Part shown: positions 24,782-32,941 of the stretch, piece by piece
How positions within the stretch are numbered: position 1 is the first letter of the stretch
Layout: each line of letters begins with the position of its first letter
Assembly (NCBI GenBank): GCA_002409325.1
Contig: DHUU01000002.1
Coordinates: 4,126 to 68,125, forward strand
Source of the DNA: Bacteroidales bacterium UBA5226
Lineage (GTDB): Bacteria; Bacteroidota; Bacteroidia; Bacteroidales; UBA932
DNA: 64,000 nt
Reading direction: 5' to 3'
Program-made: the position numbers and the translations under genes
The notes under the pieces: model-generated
What the model was told of the DNA's origin: nothing
Databases searched by the model: none
The model's input: the letters and a program-made list of their open reading frames with translations, nothing else

Positions 24782-26365
24782 ATGAAACGTTTGTTGCTGC
24801 TGACAATCCTCCTTTTACTGCAGACCGGGGTTTTGCCCGCGGCCGCCTGTTCGTGCCAGGATCAGTTGCATCAGGCTCAGGAGCCGGTACATGAAGAGCG
24901 TTCTGTACTGGATTTGATAGCAGACAGCCTACTGTCGGGCAACAATGTTGCCGTGATGACCGGGTCCCTGGGCGAGATTATGCTAAGCCAGGGTTATCCA
25001 CAGGTGACCATCCAGTGCTTTGATGATATCATGGACGGATTTGCGGCCTTGCATGCCGGCAAAGTCCGTTATGTGCTGACCGCCTATACAACCGCCTATG
25101 TGGTCTCGCGCTCCAATCCTTCCTATAGAATACTGCCTTACCATCTGACCAATGAAGGGGCCGGTGTGGCCGTGGCAAAAAACAATACAACGGGACTGCT
25201 CGGCCAGATAGATTCTGTACTGGCGGCCTTCAGACAGAACGGAACACTGGATAAGATCATCGGGAACTGGATCAGGCAGGATGGTTCTGATTACGTGGTT
25301 ACACAGTTTGACACACAGGGCACAACCTCCTATACTGTCGTGTTGCCGCCGTTGCGCGTGGGAACATCTGCAAACCGCGAACCCATGTGCTTTGTGCGAA
25401 ACAACACCATTTCGGGCCTTGACTGGGAATTGATGATGCGTATAGGGCATGCCCTGGGAAGGGAGGTTGAATTCGTGGACATGAAGTATGCGGCCCTTAT
25501 AGCTGCCTTGCAATCGGGAAAGGTTGATGCGGTGGCCTCCAATATGACGGCAACTGCAGAGCGCAAAAAACAGGTAGATTTTTCAGCTGTTTATTTTGTT
25601 AACCCTCAGGTTCTTATTGAATGGGTTCCTGCTACGGCAGCAGGCGATGAAACCGGAGTTTCCGGAAAGGGTTTCTGGGAAAAATTTACCGATTCGCTGT
25701 ACCGGAACCTGCTGCTGGAAAAGAGGTATATGTTGATTCTGGACGGGTTGTGGATCACCATCCTGATTGCTGTCTTGTCTGTGATCTTTGGCACCATTGC
25801 AGGTGCGGGGATTTGTACCCTGCGGATGTCCCGCCATACAGTTTCCCGGGCTTTTGCCATGGGCTATATCACCCTCTTTCGTGCCATCCCGCAGGTGGTT
25901 ATCCTGATGGTGATGTTTTATGTGGTATTTGCCACGGTCCGGATTAGCGGGATTTTTGTTTCCGTTCTGTCCTTTTCCTTAATTTTTGCTTCCTATTCAT
26001 CGGAGCTGTTCCGTACATCTCTTGAGGCCATACCCTTGGGTCAGCGTTATGCCGGCTATGCCATGGGATTCAACAAGTATCAGACTTTCAGATATATCCT
26101 GCTGCCACAGGCTGCCCGCATAGCATTTCCCGTATATAAGGGAGAGATCATATCGCTGATTAAGATGACGGCAGTTGTAGGGTATATTGCTGTCCAGGAC
26201 CTGACTAAAGCCGGTGACATCATCCGCAGCCGTACATTTGACGCCTTCTTCCCCCTGGTTATGGTGGCGCTTATCTATATGGTTATCATTTGGGGGCTTA
26301 CGAAGCTGCTGAGTGTCCGGAGGTGGAAATTTTCTATTCACCTTCTAGCTTCCGGTAATAGTTGA
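24782..26365 (+). CDS. Amino-acid-type ABC binding domain-permease fusion, lobes permuted
   Basis: The 527-residue chain has a signal peptide with a possible lipobox cysteine (C23). Residues about 41-165 match the second half of a GlnH-like binding protein ('NNVAVMTGS' to 'NGTLDKIIGNWI'). Residues about 188-281 match the first half ('LRVGTSANREP', 'LDWELMMRI', 'ALQSGKVDAV', 'TATAERKKQVDFS'). The GlnP/HisM-type permease fills about 320-527, with 'EAIPLGQRYAGYAMGFNK' as the ATPase-coupling loop. The usual order of the halves is thus reversed. It probably imports a polar amino acid. No ATPase gene is adjacent; the next gene converges and overlaps by 32 nt. Confidence 0.85.
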   Translation: MKRLLLLTILLLLQTGVLPAAACSCQDQLHQAQEPVHEERSVLDLIADSLLSGNNVAVMTGSLGEIMLSQGYPQVTIQCFDDIMDGFAALHAGKVRYVLTAYTTAYVVSRSNPSYRILPYHLTNEGAGVAVAKNNTTGLLGQIDSVLAAFRQNGTLDKIIGNWIRQDGSDYVVTQFDTQGTTSYTVVLPPLRVGTSANREPMCFVRNNTISGLDWELMMRIGHALGREVEFVDMKYAALIAALQSGKVDAVASNMTATAERKKQVDFSAVYFVNPQVLIEWVPATAAGDETGVSGKGFWEKFTDSLYRNLLLEKRYMLILDGLWITILIAVLSVIFGTIAGAGICTLRMSRHTVSRAFAMGYITLFRAIPQVVILMVMFYVVFATVRISGIFVSVLSFSLIFASYSSELFRTSLEAIPLGQRYAGYAMGFNKYQTFRYILLPQAARIAFPVYKGEIISLIKMTAVVGYIAVQDLTKAGDIIRSRTFDAFFPLVMVALIYMVIIWGLTKLLSVRRWKFSIHLLASGNS

Positions 26366-27479
26366 ACATGTGTTTTGGCAGTGCCTGAGGGTAAAAAATG
26401 GCAATCAGATCGGCCAGGATCAGGTGGGGATTTACCGCTCCCGATTCAAAAAAATCGCTCCCGCCTTCGGGAGTGCTGCGCAAGTTGTTGTTCCAGACGT
26501 TCCCGTTGCGGAAGGCGGGAGCCTCGGCAAAACGGGAATCTACCTGGGCCAGCGAAACCAGGTTGTTGTACTGGTTGGTATTGATCCAGAAATCGGCCTG
26601 TTGGGCATACAGGTATGCCTGTTCCACGCTAATGGCAGTGGTTTTTGCTCCGGATTCAGAGCCCAGAATCATGCCGCCTGCGTCTTTGACCAGGATGTGA
26701 AGGTGGCTGTCAATTCCGGGAACGTACCATACGTCTTTGAACGGGGCGTTTACCAGGACTTTAACCGGTTCATAGTGTTCGTTAAGTGATTCTGCCGGAT
26801 TTTGCATTGTGGCTGTTTGTTTTGCCAGCTTGCAATATTCAAGATATGTATGGCTTATCCTGCTGAATTGCTCTATTGCCATGAGTTCCTTATCAAAGAA
26901 AGAAGCAAATGCCACGAGAAACTCGGCTTTTCCTAAGGGATGATTTTCAAGGTATTCGGGGATTTGTACTATGTTTAACCCCAGTTGTTTTATCTTTTCT
27001 ATGTAGTCTGCCGATTCTCCCTGTATGGCATAGGCAAAGACAATATCGGGCTCCAGTTGCAGCAGGGCTTCGTAATTAATAGCCGATTCGTATCCCAGAT
27101 CTACAGCCTTGCGGATATTCTTGTTGTATATGTATTGCGCACCCGATACGCCCACTATGGCGTTTGTTTCATTAAGTGCATCCAGGTAGGCGATATGAGT
27201 GGAGGAAAGGCATACGACCTTATTTACCTTGCTAACAACGTGACGTGTAGTGTTGTAGGTAGAGGGGTCGGTCAGATAGAGGACCTTCTGTCCTTCTTCC
27301 CTGACGAGATAGAAATTGTTGGCGAACCTTGGTTTATAGATGTAGTCAATGTCTCCTTCGGACAGGCCGTATTCTTCCAGCGGATGTTTTCGGAAAGACC
27401 TGCTTCTGTTTGTGGGGCATGATTGAAAAGCAAGTGTGCACATCAACACGCAAGTGCCTATCAGGCTCCCTCTAAGCAT
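26334..27479 (-). CDS. BtuF/FecB-type ABC solute-binding lipoprotein
   Basis: The 381-residue protein from ATG 27479 has a signal ending in 'LAFQSC', a plausible Bacteroidetes lipobox. The mature part has the TroA-like fold: 'KVVCLSSTHIAYLDALN...IVGVSG', 'YEALLQLEPDIVFAY', 'IPEYLENHPLGKAEFLVAFASFF' and a C-terminal lobe ending 'ADLIAIFYPQ'. Such proteins bind ferric siderophores, haem or cobalamin. No FecCD-like permease, ATPase or TonB receptor lies nearby, so it is an orphan here. An upstream extension would enter the tRNA-Thr gene and is rejected. No promoter is seen between the tRNA and this gene. The 3' end overlaps the ABC fusion gene by 32 nt. Confidence 0.82.
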   Translation of the reverse strand: MLRGSLIGTCVLMCTLAFQSCPTNRSRSFRKHPLEEYGLSEGDIDYIYKPRFANNFYLVREEGQKVLYLTDPSTYNTTRHVVSKVNKVVCLSSTHIAYLDALNETNAIVGVSGAQYIYNKNIRKAVDLGYESAINYEALLQLEPDIVFAYAIQGESADYIEKIKQLGLNIVQIPEYLENHPLGKAEFLVAFASFFDKELMAIEQFSRISHTYLEYCKLAKQTATMQNPAESLNEHYEPVKVLVNAPFKDVWYVPGIDSHLHILVKDAGGMILGSESGAKTTAISVEQAYLYAQQADFWINTNQYNNLVSLAQVDSRFAEAPAFRNGNVWNNNLRSTPEGGSDFFESGAVNPHLILADLIAIFYPQALPKHMFNYYRKLEGE

Positions 27480-27509
27480 TCTTGGTTTAACCACAAGTTG
27501 TTGTTTTTG

Positions 27510-27582
27510 AGCCTTCCACGGGACTCGAACCCGCGACCTGCTCATTACGAATGAGCTGCTCTACCAGCTGAGCTAAGAAGGC
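27510..27582 (-). tRNA. tRNA-Thr (anticodon CGT)
   Basis: A complete 73-nt cloverleaf reads on the minus strand from GCCTTCT at 27582. The acceptor stem pairs with GGAAGGC (one G-U), the anticodon stem GCTCA/TGAGC carries the loop TTCGTAA with CGT at positions 34-36, and the T arm has GGTTCGAGTCC. CCA is not encoded. The gene has its own -7 box 9 nt upstream and no terminator before the downstream lipoprotein gene. Confidence 0.96.
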
Positions 27583-27591
27583 AATGGGGTG

Positions 27592-27599
27592 CAAATATA
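27592..27599 (-). promoter_or_regulatory. -7 box for tRNA-Thr
   Basis: TATATTTG on the minus strand ends 9 nt before the mature tRNA 5' end. It may also be the only promoter for the binding-lipoprotein gene at 26334-27479. Confidence 0.65.
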
Positions 27600-27627
27600 A
27601 GAAAAGAATTTATATGAGGTTCATCTC

Positions 27628-29310
27628 TTACTTCCACATCTTCACTTCCAGGGGAGGGTCGGGCATGTCCGGATCCAACGGATACATAGGCCTTTCTATG
27701 CGTTGGTAGGGGAGTTCCAGCAGGTTCTGGTCTACACCGCCACGTGTAAGGGCCATCATCCAGTCACCCCGCATGTTGTAAACACTTTCGGGAAGGTAAC
27801 CGACCTTGATCATGATGATGTCGGCTTCCCGCGGTTTGAAGCCGAGGTTTTCGAAATCGCTTTCGTAGTGGTAGGGTTTGCGCTTTTGGGTTACTATCAC
27901 GTGCATGGTGCCGGTTTTGATCACCACCTCTGTATTGGTGTCGCTTTTCCTTATGAATTCGACCGTTCCGCTGAGCAGAACCGACGGATGGTACCGGTCA
28001 TCCACCATTGCACCCACATATTCTTCTACTTTAGCGCCAATGCCCGCTGCCAGTGCCTTTTCCACCATTTTTGGTCCGGGTATGGAAGCGTAAATCAGAT
28101 TTGGGCCCCGTGGCGAACGTGTAATCCCGGGCGAGCCCTGATCCGGGGAAGAGCTTACTCTTTGGAACGTGCTGATGCCTCCGGAAGAGCGGAACTCGGG
28201 CCTCTCTAAAAGCCGGGCGAGGGTCCAGGTGACATCTCCCGCCCCTCCGGCCGTTGGATTGTCTCCCATATCACTGATCATGAAGGGCTTTTTGTTACTT
28301 GCCAGTGCTTTTTCCAGGCATTCTTCCAGCGAGGCTGTAGGAGCGATGAAATCGAATTCATGTCTTACATCCCAGAAGGCACGGGCAAGTTCTCTGGCCG
28401 TTTTTTCAACTGCACCCTTGTCGTCACCGGTTACCATCACTACAGCGTGGTTGCGGGGTTCATCGGCCCAGGCATATCCAATCCAGACAGCTGCATCTGT
28501 GATGCCTTCCTGAGCTGCAGCAGGAGCTACCCGGGCGTACAGGGATTTGGCCGGTTCTACGCGGGTACTTGTCTTTTCGCCGGGCAGAAGAATGGGGACT
28601 TTCACCCAGGCTTTGTATGCAGGACGTCCTTTGCGCGTTTCCAGCCGTTCCAGCAGGTTGGCCACAGCCCGCCTTTTTGATTCCATCGCGTCTTCGTGCG
28701 GAGCCGTACGGTAGCAGGTAATCAGGTCTGTGTTTTCTGCCAGGCGCAGGGACACATTTCCATGCAGGTCCATACAGGTGGATATGAGGGGTTTGTTACC
28801 TATGATTTCTTTGATCCTCAGAATCAGGTCTCCTTCCGGGTCATCCAGTCCTTCTACGCTCATAGCCCCGTGGATGTCAAAGTACAGGGCATCGTAGGGG
28901 AGGTTCTTTTTAAGCTCTTCCAGGGTCTGGCTCACGAGTGATTCATACGTTTCCCTGGTAACGATCCCGCCGGGAGTTGCCCTGGAATACATAGCCGGCA
29001 GCCACTGTGCTTTCTGGCGTAATACAGAATCAGGAGCCAAAAAATCGTACCGGCTGAACACCTCTTCTGCCTTGCTGATGCTAAAATCCTCTTCTACGGT
29101 TCTGGCAGGAGAAAACGTACTGCATTCTATGGCAATCCCTGCAATCCCGATTCTTGGGAGTTGTTTCTGTCGGTTGCACGCTGTCATAAATAACAGGACC
29201 GCTGCAAAACACAGGATCCCCGAATACAGCCTTATCTTTACCCCAAAATCAATGACACCAGAAGGCGCATGAAAGTTTGGAACTGCAGGTGGAAATGTAT
29301 TTGTTTTCAT
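27628..29310 (-). CDS. M81-family (MlrC-like) lipoprotein
   Basis: The 560-residue protein carries an MlrC/M81 module, the family of the microcystin-peptide-degrading metalloprotein. Visible features are 'IAIECSTFSP' near the start of the fold, 'YFDIHGAM', 'CMDLHGN', 'CYRTAPHED' and 'MGDNPTAGGAGDVT', with several His/Asp/Glu that could hold zinc. A lipoprotein signal with C45 follows an unusually long 24-residue leader ahead of the hydrophobic stretch, so the true start may be later, though I see no better codon. Residues about 375-405 contain a Ser/Pro/Arg-rich insert. It probably acts on a peptide or amide outside the cytoplasm; the substrate is unknown. Confidence 0.82.
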   Translation of the reverse strand: MKTNTFPPAVPNFHAPSGVIDFGVKIRLYSGILCFAAVLLFMTACNRQKQLPRIGIAGIAIECSTFSPARTVEEDFSISKAEEVFSRYDFLAPDSVLRQKAQWLPAMYSRATPGGIVTRETYESLVSQTLEELKKNLPYDALYFDIHGAMSVEGLDDPEGDLILRIKEIIGNKPLISTCMDLHGNVSLRLAENTDLITCYRTAPHEDAMESKRRAVANLLERLETRKGRPAYKAWVKVPILLPGEKTSTRVEPAKSLYARVAPAAAQEGITDAAVWIGYAWADEPRNHAVVMVTGDDKGAVEKTARELARAFWDVRHEFDFIAPTASLEECLEKALASNKKPFMISDMGDNPTAGGAGDVTWTLARLLERPEFRSSGGISTFQRVSSSPDQGSPGITRSPRGPNLIYASIPGPKMVEKALAAGIGAKVEEYVGAMVDDRYHPSVLLSGTVEFIRKSDTNTEVVIKTGTMHVIVTQKRKPYHYESDFENLGFKPREADIIMIKVGYLPESVYNMRGDWMMALTRGGVDQNLLELPYQRIERPMYPLDPDMPDPPLEVKMWK

Positions 29311-29402
29311 TACAGATTATGAATAATATCAGACGAATTTAAGGATTTTTATCAACCCGGGCAATTCGTTTGCAAACCACTAGCTGCAGGCAGTTTTAGT
29401 TT

Positions 29403-29410
29403 TATCTTTG
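29403..29410 (+). promoter_or_regulatory. -7 box 4 nt from flavoprotein start
   Basis: TATCTTTG ends 4 nt before the ATG at 29415, predicting a leaderless mRNA. Confidence 0.7.
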
Positions 29411-29414
29411 CAGT

Positions 29415-30857
29415 ATGAAAGAAGTGATTGTCATTGGAGCGGGGCCTGCGGGAATGCTGGCTGCCGGTACGGCGGCCGAAAAAGGCGCACGTGTTGTTTT
29501 GCTTGAAAAGATGGAGAAGCCGGGCCGCAAGCTGGCCATCACAGGAAAGGGCCGGTGCAATATTACCAATCTTAAGAACTGGGAAGATTTCAGCCTTCAT
29601 GTTCATCCGGTGAACCGGTATTTCAAGCCGGCATTTTATCACTTCACCAGTGAAGATACGGTAGCATTCTTTAATGGTATTGGATTGCCCACTGTAGTGG
29701 AGCGGGGAACCAGGGTGTACCCGGCTTCCCAAAGGGCATTTGATGTGATAGATGCTCTCAAATCCTGGCTTAAGCGACTGGGTGTGAATATGATCTGCGG
29801 CTGTCAGGTGCTGGAATTCCTGCCTGAAGAAATGCAAATTCAAGTTGCCCACTCTTCCGGTAACTCCTACGTGAGTTCCGTAAGCAGTTTGACAATAAAG
29901 TGCGGAGCTCAGGAAACAAAAGCCTCGGCAAGTGCCCCAGGCAGCACAAAAAACACCAACACACTCACACGGATCAAAGCGGTGAGAGTCAGGGATTCGC
30001 GGGGTGAAGAAAAGCTATTGACTGCAGACCATTTCATTCTGGCCACGGGTGGAAAATCATATCCAGGTACTGGCTCGACAGGGGACGGCTATACGCTGGC
30101 CTCGGCGCTTGGCCATACCATAGAACCGCTCTTTCCAACGCTAACCGCGTTGATGCCTGTGGATTACGACCGGCGGCTTGAGGGAGTGGAGTTGCGTAAT
30201 GTCCGGCTGGATCTGTACATAGAAGAAGTGCTGCGGCGATCCGAGGAGGGAGAACTGCTTTTCAGCAACCTGGGGATAGAAGGTCCTATTGGGTTTCGCC
30301 TGAGCAGGCAGGCAGTGGTAGCTTTGAATAAAGGGCAGCGGGTATCCCTGCATCTGAACCTGAAGCCTGCACTAACGCGCGAACAGCTAATGGCGAGATG
30401 GGAACGTGAAAAGGACAAGACAAGTGGCGCTAATTCGGTTAATTATTCGTGTGGGGCAGGGAGTAAGATTTCGGGAAAGAATTCAGTTGGTCAGGGGAGT
30501 GGATCTGAAGCTTATCTGTTGAAGCGGTTAAAGGCATATATGCCGGAAACGTTGAGTGGCCCTTTTATAAAATATCTGACTTTGAGTAGCTTGCATCCCG
30601 TAGATGCCATGATCAGGTGGGTTTTTCCCATTGCTTCCTATGGAGGCTGGGCCCGGGCGGTTGCGACGGCCGGCGGGATATCTATGAAAGAAGTGGATAT
30701 GCGTACTATGCGTTCAAAACTAATTGATAACCTGTCGTTTGCAGGTGAAGTCCTGGATCTTGATGCCGACAGTGGCGGATACAACCTGCAAATCGCGTTT
30801 GCTACGGGCAGACTGGCCGGAGGAGGAACCTCAGTGCGGCCTACAGACTCAGCTTAA
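29415..30857 (+). CDS. HI0933/BaiN-family FAD-dependent oxidoreductase
   Basis: The 480-residue flavoprotein has the FAD dinucleotide loop 'VIGAGPAGMLAAG' (6-18), the family signature 'KPGRKLAITGKGRCNITN' (35-52), 'LATGGKSYPGTGSTGDGY' and a C-terminal 'GGYNLQIAFATGRLAGG'. The family includes BaiN (a flavoprotein of bile-acid dehydroxylation) and YhiN, most with unknown substrates. Two low-complexity stretches interrupt it, at about 138-184 (S/A/T/K) and 332-364 (S/G/N). The chain is longer than the usual 390-430 residues by about this amount. The 3' end overlaps the exonuclease gene on the other strand by 17 nt. Confidence 0.9.
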   Translation: MKEVIVIGAGPAGMLAAGTAAEKGARVVLLEKMEKPGRKLAITGKGRCNITNLKNWEDFSLHVHPVNRYFKPAFYHFTSEDTVAFFNGIGLPTVVERGTRVYPASQRAFDVIDALKSWLKRLGVNMICGCQVLEFLPEEMQIQVAHSSGNSYVSSVSSLTIKCGAQETKASASAPGSTKNTNTLTRIKAVRVRDSRGEEKLLTADHFILATGGKSYPGTGSTGDGYTLASALGHTIEPLFPTLTALMPVDYDRRLEGVELRNVRLDLYIEEVLRRSEEGELLFSNLGIEGPIGFRLSRQAVVALNKGQRVSLHLNLKPALTREQLMARWEREKDKTSGANSVNYSCGAGSKISGKNSVGQGSGSEAYLLKRLKAYMPETLSGPFIKYLTLSSLHPVDAMIRWVFPIASYGGWARAVATAGGISMKEVDMRTMRSKLIDNLSFAGEVLDLDADSGGYNLQIAFATGRLAGGGTSVRPTDSA

Positions 30858-31602
30858 TTTCAGTCAGGACTTTTTTGGTGTCCAGGGTGAAGTCGCCTTT
30901 CATTATCCAGTCGTAGTAGGAGGGCTCTGACTGCAGGACCTCTTTGACGCTCCGGCCTTTGTGTTTGCCAAAGTTGATTACGGGTTCTTCCTTTTCATCG
31001 AGCACTATGCGGCCGGCATAATCCAGGTTGCGGTTTCTGGTAGAAAAATCGGAGAGGAAGTTTATGTCGTTATTCAGATCATCGGGGTAACGGTCCAGCT
31101 GGGCTTCAAGAATTTCCATTGTAGCAATGGTGTCGGCTTCTGCGCTGTGGGCATTGTCCAGGTTTTTGCCGCAGTAAAACCGGTAAGCTGCAGTAAGCGT
31201 ACGTTGCTCCATTTTATGGAAAATATTTTGTACGTCTATGAGTTTGCGTTTGCGGAAGTTAAAGTCGATTCCGGCCCTGAGAAACTCTTCCGATAGCATG
31301 GGAACATCAAATTTTATGGAATTATAGCCCACTATATCACAGCCTTCCATCATTTTGGCTAGTGATTTGGCAAGTTCTCTGAAAGTGGGTTCATTCGCCA
31401 CATCTTCGTTAGAAATACCATGTATTGCTTGTGCTTCAGGAGAAATGGGTATGGTGGGATTGATACGCCGTGTCTTGATTTCTCGTGTCCCGTCCAGATT
31501 CAGTTTAAGAACGCAAATTTCAATAATTCTGTCAGTTGCCACATTCAGGCCAGTCGTTTCCAGATCCAGGAACAGGATGGGTCTTTTAAGGTTGAGTTTC
31601 AT
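30841..31602 (-). CDS. DnaQ-like 3'-5' exonuclease
   Basis: The 253-residue protein has a DEDDh exonuclease domain: D13 and E15 in 'FLDLETTG', the second-motif 'GYNSIKFDVPML', and 'HSAEADT' with the catalytic His and last Asp. After residue about 180 there is an extra C-terminal segment with 'INFGKHKGRSVKEV...YYDWIMKGDF', a motif seen in several Bacteroidetes DnaQ relatives. It may be the proofreading epsilon subunit or a stand-alone repair exonuclease. The ATG at 31602 follows a -7 box by 23 nt; the longer upstream frame crosses that promoter and is rejected. Confidence 0.9.
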   Translation of the reverse strand: MKLNLKRPILFLDLETTGLNVATDRIIEICVLKLNLDGTREIKTRRINPTIPISPEAQAIHGISNEDVANEPTFRELAKSLAKMMEGCDIVGYNSIKFDVPMLSEEFLRAGIDFNFRKRKLIDVQNIFHKMEQRTLTAAYRFYCGKNLDNAHSAEADTIATMEILEAQLDRYPDDLNNDINFLSDFSTRNRNLDYAGRIVLDEKEEPVINFGKHKGRSVKEVLQSEPSYYDWIMKGDFTLDTKKVLTEIKLSL

Positions 31603-31625
31603 TTTATTTTGGACTATTTGAGATA

Positions 31626-31633
31626 CAAAAGTA
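31626..31633 (-). promoter_or_regulatory. -7 box for exonuclease gene
   Basis: TACTTTTG on the minus strand lies 23 nt before ATG 31602, and supports that start. Confidence 0.6.
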
Positions 31634-31717
31634 CAAAAAAACATGGAGTTTACTCTTGCCGTGGCCACAAAGACCGCGCAGTGTTGATTTATAATGTTGG
31701 TTAACAACGTTATACAG

Positions 31718-31743
31718 AAAAAGCTCCCCGGGGGAGCTTTTTT
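31718..31743 (-). terminator. Terminator after dnaN
   Basis: AAAAAGCTCCCC/GGGGAGCTTTTTT forms a strong hairpin 46 nt after the dnaN stop, with a T run on the minus strand (and one on the plus strand). Confidence 0.85.
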
Positions 31744-31789
31744 ACTAAATTTCTGTTATACAGGTCAATGCATCAAGAGTACTCAGCTT

Positions 31790-32914
31790 TCACTGGGTGA
31801 TCATCATGGGCATGAGCAGGGCGCAGATTTCTTCGTTCTCGGGTTCTGTGTAGATGGGTGTGATCAGGCCTACCCGGGAGGGATCGCTCAGGGCAATGTT
31901 GACCTCGGTGCAGGGCAGATTGGCCAGAATCTCGGCCAAGAATACAGATTTGAAGCCCATTTCTATGGCGGGGCCGTCGTACTGGCAAGTGATCCGCTCC
32001 TGGGCAGCTATGCGGAATTCAACGTCCTGGGCCGAAACAAATATCTGATTGGCAGAAAAGAGCAGTCTGATGAGGTTGGTGGCCTGGTTGGCGCATACGC
32101 TTACACGGCGTACAGCGTTCATTAGTTCAACCCGGTCTGCCACAATGTTGTTGGGGTTGCTCTGAGGAATGACGCTCCTGTAGGCGGGGTAATTGCCTTC
32201 TACAAGGCGGCAAGTCATACGGTAGGAACCAAAATTGAAGAAGGCGTTTGTTTTGTCAAAGGATATGGTTACAACATCTTCTACCTTTACGAGCAGGTTT
32301 TTGAGTATGTTGGCCGGCTTTTTGGGCAGGATAAAAGAAGCGTCTTCCGTTGATTTGACATCGGGCCGGGTATAGCATATGAGTTTGTGTGAATCCGAGG
32401 CTACCAGGTTGGCTGCATCTGTTTTCAGGTCAAAGAAGATACCGTTCATCACAGGGCGCAGTTCCTCATCGCCTGTTGCATAGAGGGTACGGTTGATGCC
32501 CTCGAGTAAAACGTCCGGTGAGAAAGTGATGGACAGGTTTTCGTTCGGTTCCCTGGCAACCGGGTAATCTTCTGCCGGGAAGCCGGGAACCTGGAATTTG
32601 CCCGTGGCCCAGGTGAATTCAATGATATTCTGTTCTTTGTTGAATGCAAAAGTCAGGGGTTGTTCCGGAAATTCTTTTAGGGAATCTGTCAGGATACGGG
32701 CAGGTATGGCTACGCTACCTTGTTCCATCACGTTCTCTATTGGCATGGTGGTGTGTAAGGTGGTTTCCAGATCCGAGGCCGTAATGGTGAGGGAATCCCC
32801 GGTCAGGTTAAACAGGAAATTGTCCAGTATGGGCAACGTATTCTTGGAAGCGATAACCCTGCTTACGGATTGCAGTCTTCCCAACAATTCTGAGCTTGAT
32901 ACAACAAATTTCAT
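31790..32914 (-). CDS. dnaN: DNA polymerase III sliding clamp
   Basis: The beta clamp (374 residues) encircles DNA and tethers polymerases. The three clamp domains can be followed: 'MKFVVSSSELLGRLQSVSRVI' start, the middle 'EFPEQPLTF...FPAEDYPV' region, and the last domain ending with the usual hydrophobic C-terminus 'ICALLMPMMI'. Length is typical. It is not next to dnaA or recF. Its -7 box starts 1 nt beyond the stop of the lpxB fusion gene and it ends at its own terminator, so it seems to be a single-gene unit that can also receive surE-lpxB read-through. Confidence 0.96.
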   Translation of the reverse strand: MKFVVSSSELLGRLQSVSRVIASKNTLPILDNFLFNLTGDSLTITASDLETTLHTTMPIENVMEQGSVAIPARILTDSLKEFPEQPLTFAFNKEQNIIEFTWATGKFQVPGFPAEDYPVAREPNENLSITFSPDVLLEGINRTLYATGDEELRPVMNGIFFDLKTDAANLVASDSHKLICYTRPDVKSTEDASFILPKKPANILKNLLVKVEDVVTISFDKTNAFFNFGSYRMTCRLVEGNYPAYRSVIPQSNPNNIVADRVELMNAVRRVSVCANQATNLIRLLFSANQIFVSAQDVEFRIAAQERITCQYDGPAIEMGFKSVFLAEILANLPCTEVNIALSDPSRVGLITPIYTEPENEEICALLMPMMITQ

Positions 32915-32933
32915 AGGTCAATATTTTATCTTA

Positions 32934-32941
32934 CAAATATA
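32934..32941 (-). promoter_or_regulatory. -7 box for dnaN
   Basis: TATATTTG on the minus strand abuts the lpxB fusion stop (32942) and lies 19 nt before the dnaN ATG. Confidence 0.65.

Noticed and set aside
27480..27545. Upstream extension of the binding-lipoprotein gene
   Set aside because: It runs into the tRNA-Thr gene; the ATG at 27479 gives a proper signal peptide.
31603..31707. 35-codon extension of the exonuclease
   Set aside because: It includes the -7 box at 31626-31633; 'MKLNLKRPILFLDLETTG' is the natural start.
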